Origin: Macrothele yani
Lineage: Eukaryota; Arthropoda; Arachnida; Araneae; Macrothelidae
DNA length: 64,000 nt
Direction of reading: 5' to 3'
Assembly (NCBI GenBank): GCA_039090855.1
Contig: CM077013.1
Span: 138,777,240 to 138,841,239, forward strand
A model generated the notes under the pieces. The model saw nothing but the letters and a program-made list of their open reading frames with translations. It was not told the origin of the DNA and made no database searches. The position numbers and the translations under genes were made by a program. This document shows positions 1 to 10,275 of the stretch, one piece after another. Within the stretch, counting starts at the first letter, position 1; each line of letters opens with the position of its first letter.

Positions 1-337
1 TCATTATTTCAGTTGCATAGCGAGGTATTATGGATGGTGTGGAAGAGAATCAGGAGGAAGACTAACATGTCTGTTACGAAAATCAAAATGAAATTTCTCT
101 TCGTGGGTATGTATTTGGAGAGAAGTCTCTCTCGGGAGAGAGAATCTAATTATTGTATCTGCAATACCAAATATGGTTTCATTTTATTTTTTGCTAACTC
201 ATCCTAGCAGTACATAGAGGTAATATGAAGAGTATAATTAAATACAGTACAAGTGACTTTTCCTTTTACGAGATTCTAAATGCTGAATTTCTGGGCTTGA
301 GCTTTACGAGAACGGCCAGGTCTCTCTAATAAACCTC

Positions 338-409
<72 letters not shown>

Positions 410-953
410 AACCAAATTTCGAGTTTCTATCCCAGAGTATTGTATCAAAACTCTGGGAGAGAAACTAGAAATTCATTGTGTACATTAATGCGTTGAGGTT
501 CAAATGCGGTAAAAGTTTTGAACTGCTCCATCCTTGTGTTTCCGAACGAGATCTGCATTTGATTTATTACTTTTTGGGTCTTATAGATACACGTATTCTT
601 GAAATTCAGCTCTGGAAAGTGTTTCAACTAGAGCAATACAACTTTTTCCATTTGAAAATAATTAAATAAAAATTGATTTTCGCATTCTTTATTTTTTGCT
701 CAATATAAAATTTGCATTAAAACTTCTGCAATCCTGGACAGTTTGAATATTTTTAAAAATATTTTTTTTCGTAAGTTTTTATTAATGATAAGTCAAATTT
801 TTTTTATTTTTGGCCGATTTGAATTTCCGTTGTCATAATGCGAAGAAATTATTACAAATTATGAATTCAGTTACCACAATAAATTTCATTAAAATGGAAT
901 AAAATGTTTAATAGCATCTCTCAGGGAAGGTGCCTCATCTATTGGTTCTCAAA
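1..953. other. Non-coding stretch with a microsatellite
   Basis: AT-rich sequence without a recognisable gene. The small open frames here have no family motif and overlap each other on both strands. The only structured feature is the GT tract listed separately. Confidence 0.6.
341..404. repeat. (GT)n microsatellite, about 32 units
   Basis: An uninterrupted run of GT dinucleotides, followed by a short ATATAA. Tracts of this length usually vary in length between individuals. Confidence 0.97.
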
Positions 954-1160
954 GCCGCCCCCGGGTGGCGTTGTATGCTAAGTGCTGTCTTCAGACGTAA
1001 AGTCCGGGTTCAAATCCCGGTGGGGCATGGATGCTGTTTTTATGTTATGGCACTGCTCTCTTTATTTCCTGGAACAAGCGGTCCTAAATAAGGAACGGGC
1101 GACTGCTTATAGCCCCCACTGAGTCACTCACGGTGATCTTTAACAACCCCCCTCCCCCCA
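954..1160 (+). mobile_element. SINE-A copy, old
   Basis: The tRNA-like head begins GCCGCCCCCGGGTGGCG, with the B-box-like GGTTCAAATCCC near 1008. It is followed by the body (GGGCGACTGCTTATAGCCC near 1097) and a worn 3' end. The A tail has been replaced by a C-rich stretch, consistent with age. Confidence 0.85.
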
Positions 1161-1952
1161 ACAAAATGGTCCTTAGCGAAGGAAGTAATTCTGTTCGTAC
1201 ATTAAATTTTAGTAGGAATCTGCGGTCAAGAAAAATCGGTAAAATGTGGTAACGTATTACCGCAATACTAAAATCCGAACAAAAAACCAACTGACTCTTG
1301 TGTTGAAAAGATATTTCAAGGGTGATGATGACGTACTTTTTTTCTTCCTAAGGATGGGGTACCTTAATAATTTCCCAAAATTGGTAGGCCTTCGAAATCA
1401 GCTTCCAAGGGCAGTTTATCGATAGCCAGTCCAGCAACGATTTGTGGTAGCTATTTTCCTACGCATATTAATGTGCATTGTAAATAAATACACATTTAGA
1501 TATGTAACAGCTATCATAACATCGTTCCACAATAAATGCAAACCATAAGAACTGCTGCAACACATAATAGCAAACTATAAGGGTAAATGTGTAGCAAACA
1601 TTTCAGCAGTTCATAATATGTAAAAAAGGAAATCTATACCAAGACTATTTAAATGCATAACTGACGTAAATCTACTACTAGCAAAATCAAGTTTCATCGC
1701 AAAAGTGCGTGGTGCCCTGTTCAGAAAAGTCAGATCACACATAGAGGACACCACACGGGATTACCTTTGGCTGGTTTACACACTTTCATCGTCAGCCCGA
1801 TTCCCGAATTCAACGCCATCCAACATGCTAGAGATTTGGTCGTTTCTAAGAATAACTTCATGACGGTAGCCCCCCCCCCTCAAAAGCAGCTGCAACTTCC
1901 ACCATGCTCCACGATGTCACTCAGTGGTTATAAAATTCTATGGAGCGACATG
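1161..1952. other. Non-coding stretch, nothing recognised
   Basis: I see no gene, repeat or RNA motif. Short frames such as 1767-1973 have no family signature. A C run lies near 1870. Confidence 0.5.
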
Positions 1953-2082
1953 TACACTAACTACTGTTTGTGAAAATTGCAACAACATGAAAGACTGCTG
2001 GTATTAGCTTGAAACATGCATGATATGTAGAACAGGTTCGGACATGCAAATGATTAAAATGTCAGTGCAAATGCGTACGCGG

Positions 2083-2310
2083 GTTTGTTTTTTGTTTTGT
2101 TTATTGGTGGTTTAACGACCACCGTGAGCAACGCAATGGGTTATAAGCAATCGCCCGTCCCTAATTTAGGGTCACTGGCTCCAGGGAAGGGAGAGCCAGT
2201 GCCGAAAGTCAAACACAACATCCATGCCTCACTGGGATTCAAACTCGGACCCCTTCCGGACGAAAGATGAGAGGCCATCACTTAGACCACTGCGGTTTCG
2301 GAGAAGCGCC
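2083..2310 (-). mobile_element. SINE-A copy, minus strand
   Basis: A T-rich start is followed by GGTTTAACGACCACCGTGAG, the reverse complement of the SINE-A 3' end. The body follows, then the B box in reverse (GGGATTCAAACTCGG). The head end near 2290-2310 is worn. The copy lies inside Tc1-alpha copy 1. Confidence 0.9.
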
Positions 2311-2333
2311 ATCTGGACTGTTCAAGTCTTGGG

Positions 2334-2557
2334 GAATTTTTTTTTGATTGGAGGTTTAACGACCACCTTGAGCAACTCAATGGGCTATAAGCAGTCGCCC
2401 GTCCCTAATTTAGGGTCACTGGCTCCAGGGAAGGGTGAGAGCCAGTGCCGTAAGACAAACAACACAACATCCATGCCTAACCGGGATTCGAACCCGGACC
2501 CCGTTCGGAAAAATGATCAGAGGCCATCGCTTAGACCACTGCGTCACCGGGGCGGCA
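2334..2557 (-). mobile_element. SINE-A copy with 10-bp target duplication
   Basis: Full-length copy in reverse orientation, from a T run and GATTGGAGGTTTAACG to CACCGGGGCGGC. AAGTCTTGGG occurs at 2324-2333 and again at 2558-2567. This is the duplication expected from LINE-driven insertion. Confidence 0.95.
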
Positions 2558-2639
2558 AAGTCTTGGGTATAAAGAGCTGGTTCAAAGGGTATGTCGCAAT
2601 CAGTGAAGAGTCGAAAAAGTGTTTCTTGTCTCACTATGC

Positions 2640-3263
2640 TCCGTTGCCAAAGAAGGTCGCATTATGAACACCTGACGGACTTTGAGCGAGGAAGGATTGT
2701 TGGGACGAGAGAAGCTGGATTTTCCTTCCGCTAAATTACCACTCGTAGAGAACGAAACGCTAGTACAGTGGTGCGAACGTGGCGTCACTGGGTAGATGAG
2801 GCTTTGACGCTAGTACAGTGGTGCGGACGTGCCGTCACTGGGCATATGAGACTTGGACGCACAGAAATCCGGGAAATGTACCGCAAAATTGCACGACCGC
2901 ACCGAATGACAGACACGTCCACCGCATGGTAGTGGCCGATCGCACAGCGACACACCTGGTGTTAGCGCAGCAGAGGAGCACTGCCACAGGTCACGCTTTG
3001 TCCTCCAGCACAGTTCGACGTCATCTTAACAGAGGACTGGTCGCTAGCAGCCCATTGCTTTGACGCTCAACCACAGACGCTTCAGGTTGCAATGGGGTAT
3101 CGAACACAGACATTTGGCGCGCTGATCAGCAACATGTCGTGTTTTCTGACGAGTCAGAATTCAACTTGATGCACCATGATTGTCGCATACGTGTTTGACA
3201 TTGTGGTGAATGGCCCTCTACCGTGTGTATTTTGAAGCATCATACCGGCCCAAAACCGTGGTT
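2640..3263 (+). pseudogene. Tc1-like transposase relic, N-terminal part
   Basis: Translating across frames gives a worn Tc1-type DNA-binding region. LTDFERGRIVG is followed by REAGFSFR, then ERNASTVVRTWRHWVDE, a helix-turn-helix pair typical of Tc1 transposases. Later come traces of the core, and CILKHHTGPKP near 3223-3255, the counterpart of the family CI..RHTGP motif just before the central catalytic strands. About 18 residues that normally follow this motif (VMVWGAI type) are missing before LRIKGNLN. There are several stops and frameshifts, plus a 50-bp tandem duplication at 2757-2860. It is the front half of the gene continued at 4751-5124. Confidence 0.85.
2757..2860. repeat. 50-bp tandem duplication inside the transposase relic
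   Basis: GCTAGTACAGTGGTGCG recurs at a 50-bp offset (around 2759 and 2809), followed each time by a closely similar CGTCACTGGG segment. This repeats the RTWRHW region of the transposase and breaks its frame. Confidence 0.85.
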
Positions 3264-4750
3264 ACGAATTAAGGGAAACCTAAACACAGGAAATCCTGGA
3301 ATGCTATACGAATTGAGGAATCCTCGAATCTTATACGAATTGAGGGAACGCTATACCATTGAGGGAACCCTGAACAGAGGAAACCCTGGAATCCTATACG
3401 AATTGAGGGAACCCTCAAATCTTATACAAATTGAGGAAATCCTATACAAATTGAGGGATCCCTGAACATAGGAAACCATGAAATCCTATACGAATTGTGG
3501 GAACCCTAAACAGAGGAAACCCCGGAATCCTATACGAATTGTGGGAACCCTAAACAGAGGAAACCCCGGAATCCTATACGAATTGTGGGAACCCTAAACA
3601 GAGGAAACCCCGGAATCCTATACGAATTGAGGGTACCCTAAACAGAGGAAACCCTGTAATCATATACGAATTGAGGGAACCCTAAACTGAGGAAACCCTG
3701 GAATCCTATACGAATTGAGGGAATCCTATACAAATTGAGGGAACCCTGGAATCCTATACGAATTGAGGGAACCCTAAACAAGGGAAACCCTCGAATCCCA
3801 TACGAATTGAGGGAACCCTCGAATCTTATACGAATTTAGGGAACCCTATACGAATTGAGGGAACCCTAAACAGGGGAAACCCTGGAATCTTATACGAATT
3901 GAGGGAACCCTGAACATAGGAAACCCTGGAATCCTATACAAATTGAGGGAACCCTGAACATAGGAAACCCTAGAATCCTATACAAATCGAGGAAACCCTG
4001 GAATCCTATACGAATTGAGGGAAACCTCAAATCTTATACGGATTGAGGGAACCTACGAATTTTATACGAATTGAGGGAACCCTAAACAGAGGAAACCCTG
4101 GAAACCTATACGAATTGAGGGAACCCTCAAATCTTATACGAATTGAGGGAATCCCCATACGGATTGAGCGAACCTTCGAATTTTATACGAATTGAGCGAA
4201 CCCTAAACAGAGGAAACCCTGGAAACCTATACGAATTGAGGGAACCCTGAACAGAGGAAACCCTGAAATTCTATACGAATTGAAGGAACCCTAAACAGAG
4301 GAAACCTTGGAATCCTATACGAATTGACGAAACCCTAAACAGAGGAAACCATGGAATCCTATATGAATTGAGGGAACCCTGGAATCCAATACGAATTGAG
4401 GGAACCCTAAACAGAGGAAACCCTGGAATCCTATACGAATTGAGGGATCCCTGAACATAGGAAACCCTGGAATCCTATACGAATTGAGGGAACTCTGAAC
4501 AGAGGAAACCCTAGAATCCTATACGTATTGACGGAACCCTAAACAGAGGAAACCCTGGGATCCTAAACGAATTAAGGGAACCCTAAACACAGGAAACACC
4601 GGGATCCTATACGAATTGAGGGAACCCTGGAATCCTATACCAATTGAGGTAACCCTAAACAGATGAAACCCTGGAATCTTATACGAATTGAGGGAACCCT
4701 AAACAGAGGAAGCCGTGGAATCCTATACGAATTCAGGGAACCCTAAACAG
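3264..4750. repeat. Minisatellite within and from a Tc1 transposase
   Basis: About 1.49 kb of tandem repeats. The common unit is 44 bp and combines a 28-bp piece (CGAATTGAGGGAACCCT plus GGAATCCTATA) with a 16-bp piece (AAACAGAGGAAACCCT). Some units lack the 16-bp piece. Read as CGA ATT GAG GGA ACC CTA AAC AGA, the unit encodes RIEGTLNR, the strand found at this point in Tc1 transposases. The left flank reads LRIKGNLN and the right flank reads TLNSQRFMTDIL, so the array sits exactly where the gene has this segment once. Copy 2 has RITGTLSRQRYITEVLEAEL at the same place. Confidence 0.93.
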
Positions 4751-5124
4751 CCAGCGATTCATGACGGATATCTTATAGGCAGAGATGACACCCTTCCTTC
4801 AGAGTTGTCCTGACGCTATATTCCAGCAGAACGATGCTCAGCCACATGTGGCCCAGAATGTCCAAGATCTTTTCCATGTATGGCAGATTAGAGTTCCTTC
4901 GCTGGCCTGCACGTTCACCGGATATGTGTCCAATCGAACATACCTGGGAGACTGGCCAGATAGCTAAGTGACTGGCCTGTCGAGGGTCTCTTCTAGTCAC
5001 CACAAATGAACTATGGTCTCTCATAGAAGAACCCTGGCATGCTATTTCCCAGGAAGATATCAAAAACCTCTTCCATTCAATTCCACGCCGCGCAGAGGTT
5101 GTTACTGTTGCTCGAGGTGGCTAA
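4751..5124 (+). pseudogene. Tc1-like transposase relic, C-terminal part
   Basis: Continues the relic after the minisatellite. The frame reads TLNSQRFMTDIL, a stop, then AEMTPFLQSCPDAIFQQNDAQPHVA, which carries a worn second catalytic motif (family form QQDNARPH). After a frameshift come traces of SPDMSPIEHTWDW and DWPVEGL, then FHSIPRRAEVV and VARGG with a stop at 5122-5124. This is the usual Tc1 C-terminus. The right TIR follows within 125 bp. Inactive. Confidence 0.88.
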
Positions 5125-5277
5125 CACGATACTGAGTTGTGAAGCGAAAAGAATCTTTTACAGAGAGCTGTACAAATGCAATCAATCATCTCGTTAACAT
5201 AAGGAATCTATTATATGAATTTCATTTGAAAAGTGAAATTTCTTCCTGGTGTTGCAATATTCACAAACAGTAGAGTA

Positions 5278-5525
5278 GTTGCTCAAATCATGGGTTCGAA
5301 AATATATCCACATTTTAACGAGCCTTCGTGGGTAATATAAACTTAGGAAATCTCTCTCCAGGAAATGACACTGATTGCATGATTAAATACATAGTGCGTG
5401 TTCAGTATACATTTGATTCCTTTGGGTTTATCCGGGAAGTGGTGCAAAAGATATCCGATGGCAACTTCATGTGAAGTACAGAAGAGAAGAAAACACAATT
5501 ATGGAACAGGAAAATGCATACGATA
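5278..5525. other. Non-coding stretch, nothing recognised
   Basis: AT-rich spacer between Tc1-alpha copy 1 and the next SINE. No motif seen. Confidence 0.5.
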
Positions 5526-5601
5526 GGCCGCCTCAGTGGTCGAGCGGTTTGAGACAATGGCTTCTAACCATTCGTCCCAGCTGAGTGCAGAGTAAAAGCA
5601 A

Positions 5602-6049
5602 GGTCGTCTAGAAAGTACAAGATTCCATTAGAGAGACTAATTTCCTCATTTTGTGACGTCATTTTTTTGTTTTTTTTATTGGATTTTTAACGACCACCGT
5701 GAACAACTCAATGGGCTATAAGCAGTCGCCCCCCTAATTTAGGGCTATTGGTTCCAGGGAAGGGAGAGAGCCAGTGCCGTAAGACAAACACAACATCTAT
5801 GCCTCACCGGGATTCGAACCCAGACCCCGTTCGGACGAATAATCGGAGGCCATCGCTTAGACCACTACGCCAACGGGGCGGCTGACGTCATTCAGACGAA
5901 TGATAGGAGGCCATCGCTGATACATAAGCTGATACGTCGGTGTTCTGCCAGACGTCGATAAGACAGCGTTCGAAATCAATGCTTTCGGGTCACGGTACAA
6001 AAGAGGAAACGCGTCCTCGAAGATCATGGCCTTGTACTTTCTAGATGGC
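5602..6049. mobile_element. Element M copy 1, short inverted-repeat element
   Basis: The left end GTCTAGAAAGTACAAG (about 5605-5621) is inverted at the right end as CTTGTACTTTCTAGATGGC (about 6031-6049). Without the nested SINE it is about 220 bp. Similar sequence recurs at about 51508-51706, with shared ATTAGAGAGA, TGACGTCATT, TGCGTCGGTGT-like and GACAGCGTT segments. It looks like a non-autonomous DNA element, but no superfamily can be assigned. Confidence 0.6.
5664..5882 (-). mobile_element. SINE-A copy inside element M, 10-bp target duplication
   Basis: Reverse-oriented copy from the T run to CCAACGGGGCGGC. TGACGTCATT is present at 5654-5663 and at 5883-5892. This places it as a later insertion into element M. 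Confidence 0.95.
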
Positions 6050-6371
6050 TTTGGTTCGAGTCTCGGAGTACGTTTTCCCGATGTCGCTGGCTTTGTCTTT
6101 TTGCTGGAACAACGTGCTGTTTCAGGGATAAGCAATTGCTTATAGCCTTATGCAAAACTCTGAAACAAAAAAACATTCCATAGAATGCTAATCCCCGAAA
6201 CAAAAAAGAAACATTACCTTACGAAGCAAACATTTCTGCACATTTATTTACAGCTCTTATCGTTTCGCTTCACTCTGGTTTTGCTGTTGAGGATTGGGCA
6301 AAGCACATTTTCTTAGTAGTAAATGCGCTGGATCATGGGGAATAGTACTAGAACAAATCATGTGACGAATG

Positions 6372-6566
6372 GAATACGTGATTACACCATACGATACAAA
6401 TTTTGAAGACGTGAATCCGTTTTTTGGTGTGAATATGGTATGGATGGTAAGTGAGAAAATATTCAAAAACGTGAAAATTTCGTCGTCCTGGAGCAGGAAT
6501 CGAATCAGCGTCTCCCAGATAGCACCCGAGTATACTAAACATTACACCACCCAGAACGACCAAGTC
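6372..6566 (-). mobile_element. SINE-B copy, minus strand
   Basis: The reverse complement of the copy at 6719-6895. In SINE-B orientation it starts with a tRNA-like head (GGTGTAATG-like A box, B box GATTCGATTCCTGC). CCAGGACGACGAAATTTTCA and CTTACCATCCAT follow in the body. Confidence 0.8.
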
Positions 6567-6718
6567 TCAAGTTTCGGACCATTAATAATGTATCTGCTTC
6601 TCCGGGCAATCACGAGATAGAATTCTTAACATCCGGATTCTATAAACATGAATGTAGAGTGCTTCCACAAACGAATCTTGCTATGGGTATATTAAATTTA
6701 AAAGGAAACTTGAGACTT

Positions 6719-6895
6719 TTCTTTCTGGTTGGTGTAGTGGTTAGCATACTCTGGCACTGTCCGGAAGACGTGGCTTCGATTCCCGCCCCAGGACGACGAA
6801 ATTTTCAAGTTTTCGTATATTATCTGACTTACCATCCATGTCATATTTACATCAAAAAACTGATTCAGATTTTCAAAATCATATCACATTATGTA
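6719..6895 (+). mobile_element. SINE-B copy, plus strand
   Basis: The tRNA-like head GGTTGGTGTAGTGGTTAGCA carries a good A box. The B box is GCTTCGATTCCCGCC, and the family body starts CCAGGACGACGAAATTTTCA. Together with the minus copy it forms an inverted pair about 150 bp apart. A third, more worn copy is at 59107-59364. Confidence 0.82.
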
Positions 6896-7509
6896 TTTAG
6901 AGAAATGGCAAATTATATACGTGTGCATCATCTTAGGTATTACTAGAGGAAATTTTACTGCTACGGCAGTTTAATGCATCGACTTAACGCAGTAACTTCA
7001 ACACCTCGCTCCAATCTCCATTTAATGGATGCAAAGATATAAATAGAAGATCAGTCGCTGAGAGATTATATGTTCAGTTAATATCAGTCACACTTACGGT
7101 TCATAAAAAGCCCATCTGTCAGTGGAAATTTCTAAAATTTTTGATCCACCCTAATTTTAGGTAATTTGTTGTAACCTGAATGGAGGACTTCAAAACCAGT
7201 GATTGCATGCAGACAGAATTTAAAACAAGGTGAAGAAATAATCTCTTCATTTAACTTAAAAATATTAATATCTTGATATTAACCTTCCCTATTATAGCAT
7301 AAAAATATACAGTATTTGTAAGTAATTTATTGTCTACTGAAAGAACATACAAATTTTGTTTAAACAGCATACCTCATATCCTGCCAGCTGAAGCAAAATT
7401 ACCATTATCTGACGACACCTAAGCTTCATTATTCATACTTTTCACTTTTAACGAATCTGTTACACATGTATACGCAATGTTTACCAAGTCCTGTAAAGCA
7501 TACATTTGT
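6896..7509. other. Non-coding stretch, nothing recognised
   Basis: AT-rich sequence with no visible coding or repeat motif. Confidence 0.5.
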
Positions 7510-7644
7510 TTTTAACATTGTTGCTGCCCGAAAATTAACGAAAGTGAAGATGCACGTGTAGTAGTTCCGGAAATGTTTACGATTGTAAAGCTACTGCTAT
7601 ACACTGATGAGCTACTACACTGACTACCTACCAAATAAGCTGTA

Positions 7645-7942
7645 GGACCCCCCCCCCCTTTAGCCCGCAAAACAGCGGCCACTCGGCGAGGCATCGATTC
7701 GATGAGGTGGCGATAGGTATCCTGGGGTATCTGATACCATAATATCAACAGCACGTCCTCCAGTTCCTGTACATTTCGGGTTGGTGGTGATTTAGTGCAA
7801 CCCTGCTTTTTCAAGTAGAACCACGAATGTTCGATTGGGTTCATGTCAGGTGAATTTGGAGGCCAAAGCATTAACAGAAAGTCTCCTGCATGTTCCACAA
7901 ACCACTCCTTGACGATTCTGGTAGTGTGGCATAGCGCATTTC
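7645..7942 (-). pseudogene. Tc1-like transposase fragment, C-terminal
   Basis: The minus-strand reading NALCHTTRIVKEWF, then LWPPNSPDMNPIEHSW and SMPRRVAAVLRAKGGG is the Tc1-family C-terminal third, including the PIEH motif with the last catalytic Glu. The second catalytic Asp would sit at the upstream break, where a SINE-A begins. Everything N-terminal is missing. A TACACTGATGAGC-like sequence near 7600 could be the 3' TIR, but no partner is seen. Dead fragment. Confidence 0.85.
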
Positions 7943-8165
7943 TTTTTTTTTTTTTTTTTTTTTGGAGGTTTAACGACCACCGTGAGCAACTCAATGGATT
8001 ATAAGCAGTCGCCCGTCCCTAATTTAGGGTCACTGGCTCCAGGGAAGGGAGAGAGCCAGTGCCTTAAGACAAACAACATCCATGCCTCACCGGGATTCGA
8101 ACCCGGACCCCGTTCGGACGAATGATCAGAGGCCATCGCTTAGAGCACTGCGCCACCGGGGCGGC
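7943..8165 (-). mobile_element. SINE-A copy, nearly consensus
   Basis: A long T run (A tail of the reverse copy) is followed by the complete SINE body and the head ending GCCACCGGGGCGGC at 8164. It abuts the broken end of the Tc1 fragment. No clear target duplication is visible. Confidence 0.95.
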
Positions 8166-8559
8166 TGTCATAAACTTGAAAGCAGTCCATGTAACAATAT
8201 TTATAGCAGTCCATGTAACAATAAGCTCTTTAATTTTGAGCACCCGTGTTCTTCAGTATCACATTTTAGTCAGACATTTCCGATTGAAGAACTTGCAAAT
8301 TTTTTCGAAGTTCAGGAATAATATATTTAAGACTTGATGCCGATAAACTGACAAATTTAGGCACATATTTCTTCAGAAAAATGTAGGTGAGCTACAAGTT
8401 TTGCAGACCCCAAGTCAAGAAGCATACTTTTATGAACACTTTGTCCGACAAGTTCGCCATAGTGTGGAAAGGTTAGTAATTTGTCAGGCCCTTGATATAG
8501 TTAGCAGCCATTTTTAGTTTTTTTGATCAAACTAATTAATCCCTTCTCTAATGAGCATC
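8166..8559. other. Non-coding stretch
   Basis: A short direct repeat of AGCAGTCCATGTAACAATA occurs at about 8180 and 8206. Otherwise nothing is recognised. Confidence 0.5.
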
Positions 8560-8591
8560 TTAAGCTAGGAAGAGTATCCCGGGTTAATTTA

Positions 8592-10218
8592 CACTGGTGG
8601 CCAAAATTGTGGATACCATTAAGACATTTTACTTTTCTAAAGCTGGATGGCTCATAACATCGATGTTTTTTTAGAATAATACCTATGTATTATTAGAAAT
8701 AAAATGTAATACAGAATGTAACAAAACAAACTGCGTTGATTTACCTTTATTCCGTCAAACGTTATTGCTAAATAACCAGATACAGAAAACGCAACTGTTT
8801 TGTGTAACAAGAAGTAGATTTCCTTAACTCAAAACTGACCCAATTAGACTGATTGTTCCGAGAACTAGTCAGGTGTTATAACAGCACGGAACCGATAAGG
8901 TGTTAGTATGAGACAACTCTTTTCCAGGCATCAGAACTAATAATAGTACTCCTATTCAAGTGTGTGAGTGTCATCAAGTTGGCCACTGTTTTTTCTATCC
9001 CTTGATAACTTGGTAAGCTGCGTAACTTAGTAAGATCACAATGAAAAGAATTGGCTGGTTAGCCAGGAAGCGATGTAAAATTTTAACTTTGCGTGAAGGT
9101 TACAATTATGAGAAAACCATAACAAAAGTAGATAGAAATTAACCAAAGAATGTATTTCTAAACTGTGTAAGAGGTATCAGAAGATACAGCCAATTAAGAA
9201 CGAAACACGTAAAGGCAGGAATAGGTGCATGACAGCATGTGGTTAAAGAAGAATTAAATAACTTTACGTGACAGAAAAAAATCTGAATCAATTAAAAATT
9301 AATTGTCTTAATGTGGTTTAAGAATGTATGTTAGCACCGTTAGACGCAGACACAAAGCCTTTGGTTTAAATTTTTGAATCCCAACAGAAAGTCATTTCTT
9401 TCTATATACCAAACAAAAAAAGGTAGAGATTAGAATGGGATAAAAATCATGTTAATTGTTCTGAGGTACAATGGAACAGTCATGTGGAGTGATAAGACCA
9501 TAATATCCATATTTTGTAGTGATGGAACAACGTACGTAAGAAGAAATTGAGATTTGCCGCCTGAATGCATTACAGCTAAAATGAAGCGTGTTATGATCTG
9601 GGGTTGTAAGACAGCGAAATGTGTGGGCCTAACTTCATCAGGACGAATGACTTGATGAAGCTTCATCAGGATGAAGCTAGGATAGAGCCCAGTGAAACCT
9701 TGGCAGACTTGAAAAAAAAAATATTTGTGACAAACGCTGTATTTTCTTAATATATATAATCATCACAAGACTGTGTAGTCAAGACTTCCTAGAATGGCGA
9801 GGTAACCTGAATCCATTAGAAAATCTGTGGAGCTGATTAAAGAAACTTGTTAGTCAGAAGCAACCAAGGAATAAAACACAATTGATAGAAGAAATCTTAC
9901 ATTCTTGGTTTCACATTATAACACCTGATGAGCTAAAACGCTTGGTTCACCCCATGGAACACCTGGGTAAGGCTGAAAAACAAAAGGTTTCCCTACTAAC
10001 AGAAATGGTAAGAAATTATGAAATACGCTTTATCATGGTTTTCTGTTTATAACTTCTAAAATGCATTTTTAATAAGTTGTGCTGCAGTACATTCCTCATT
10101 AAATTATCTTCTTAATGATATATAATTTTGTGGTGTTATTCTAAAACAGATGTTATGAAATATCAAATCTCGGAAATACAACTTTTACAAAAGATTTCCG
10201 CAATTTTGGCCACTAGTG
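8592..10218 (+). mobile_element. Complete Tc1-like element with TIRs
   Basis: About 1.63 kb. The left TIR CACTGGTGGCCAAAATTGTG (8592 onward) is preceded by TA. The right TIR CGCAATTTTGGCCACTAGTG ends at 10218 and is followed by TA. TIR identity is high, so both ends are secure. The interior holds a decayed transposase. Confidence 0.93.
9041..9990 (+). pseudogene. Tc1-like transposase relic
   Basis: Starts at the ATG at 9041 (MKRIGWLARKRCKILTL-like after one stop), then LREGYNYEKTITKV, a worn helix-turn-helix. The core is visible as SDKTIISIFCSDGTTYVRR, then PPECITAKMKRVMIWGC with AKCVGL. The C-terminus in another frame reads NPLENLWS, then LVSQKQPRNKTQLIEE and PDELKRLVHPME. The family DNARPH motif is almost gone. 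Many stops and frameshifts rule out function. It lies centrally between two clear TIRs. Confidence 0.85.
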
Positions 10219-10275
10219 TAGGATCACTACTTCCAGGGAAGAGACAGAACCATCTTCTTAAGAAAACCAATGTTG

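Larger units (their letters stand above)
1953..5277 (+). mobile_element. Tc1-alpha copy 1 with nested SINEs and a minisatellite
   Basis: A Tc1-like DNA transposon about 3.3 kb long because of insertions. The left terminal region (about 1953-1990) contains CTACTGTTTGTGAA and ATTGCAACA. The right terminus (5247-5275, then TA) is its inverted match, starting TGGTGTTGCAAT. The same TIR pair bounds the element at 45552-48410. Inside are two minus-strand SINE-A copies, a transposase relic in two pieces and a tandem array of about 1.5 kb between the pieces. The AAATGATTAAAATGT region near 2048 matches the equivalent place in copy 2, which supports a common parent. The element cannot be active. Confidence 0.85.
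5526..6152 (+). mobile_element. SINE-A copy split by element M
   Basis: The head is at 5526-5590 (GGCCGCCTCAGTGGTCGAGC, then ATTCGTCCC). The body resumes at about 6050-6152 (GGTTCGAGTCTCGG, then GCAATTGCTTATAGCC). The gap is filled by element M, so M inserted into this SINE. Both SINE parts are worn, so exact joints are uncertain. Confidence 0.65.
8560..10275 (-). mobile_element. Worn SINE-A copy interrupted by a Tc1-like element
   Basis: The part after the Tc1 element (10219-10275) reads GGATCACTACTTCCAGGGAA, then a worn ACAAACACAACATC-like stretch, which matches the SINE-A body in reverse. The part before it ends CCCGGGTTAATT, which fits the preceding CCCTAATTTA. The Tc1 element therefore appears to have used the TA in AATTTAGG. 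The left SINE part is weak. Confidence 0.5.

Noticed and set aside
2085..2270. Frames reading TTTVSNAMGYKQSPVPNLGS as a conserved secreted peptide
   Set aside because: Recurs in at least ten places, always as SINE-A body translation.
3264..4750. Regular repeats with alternating pieces, reminiscent of a CRISPR array
   Set aside because: Both pieces of the unit are repeated, so there are no unique spacers. The context is a eukaryotic transposon and no cas genes exist.
6719..6800. tRNA gene on the plus strand
   Set aside because: Head of SINE-B, repeated inverted at 6372-6566 and again at 59107. The family body follows directly.
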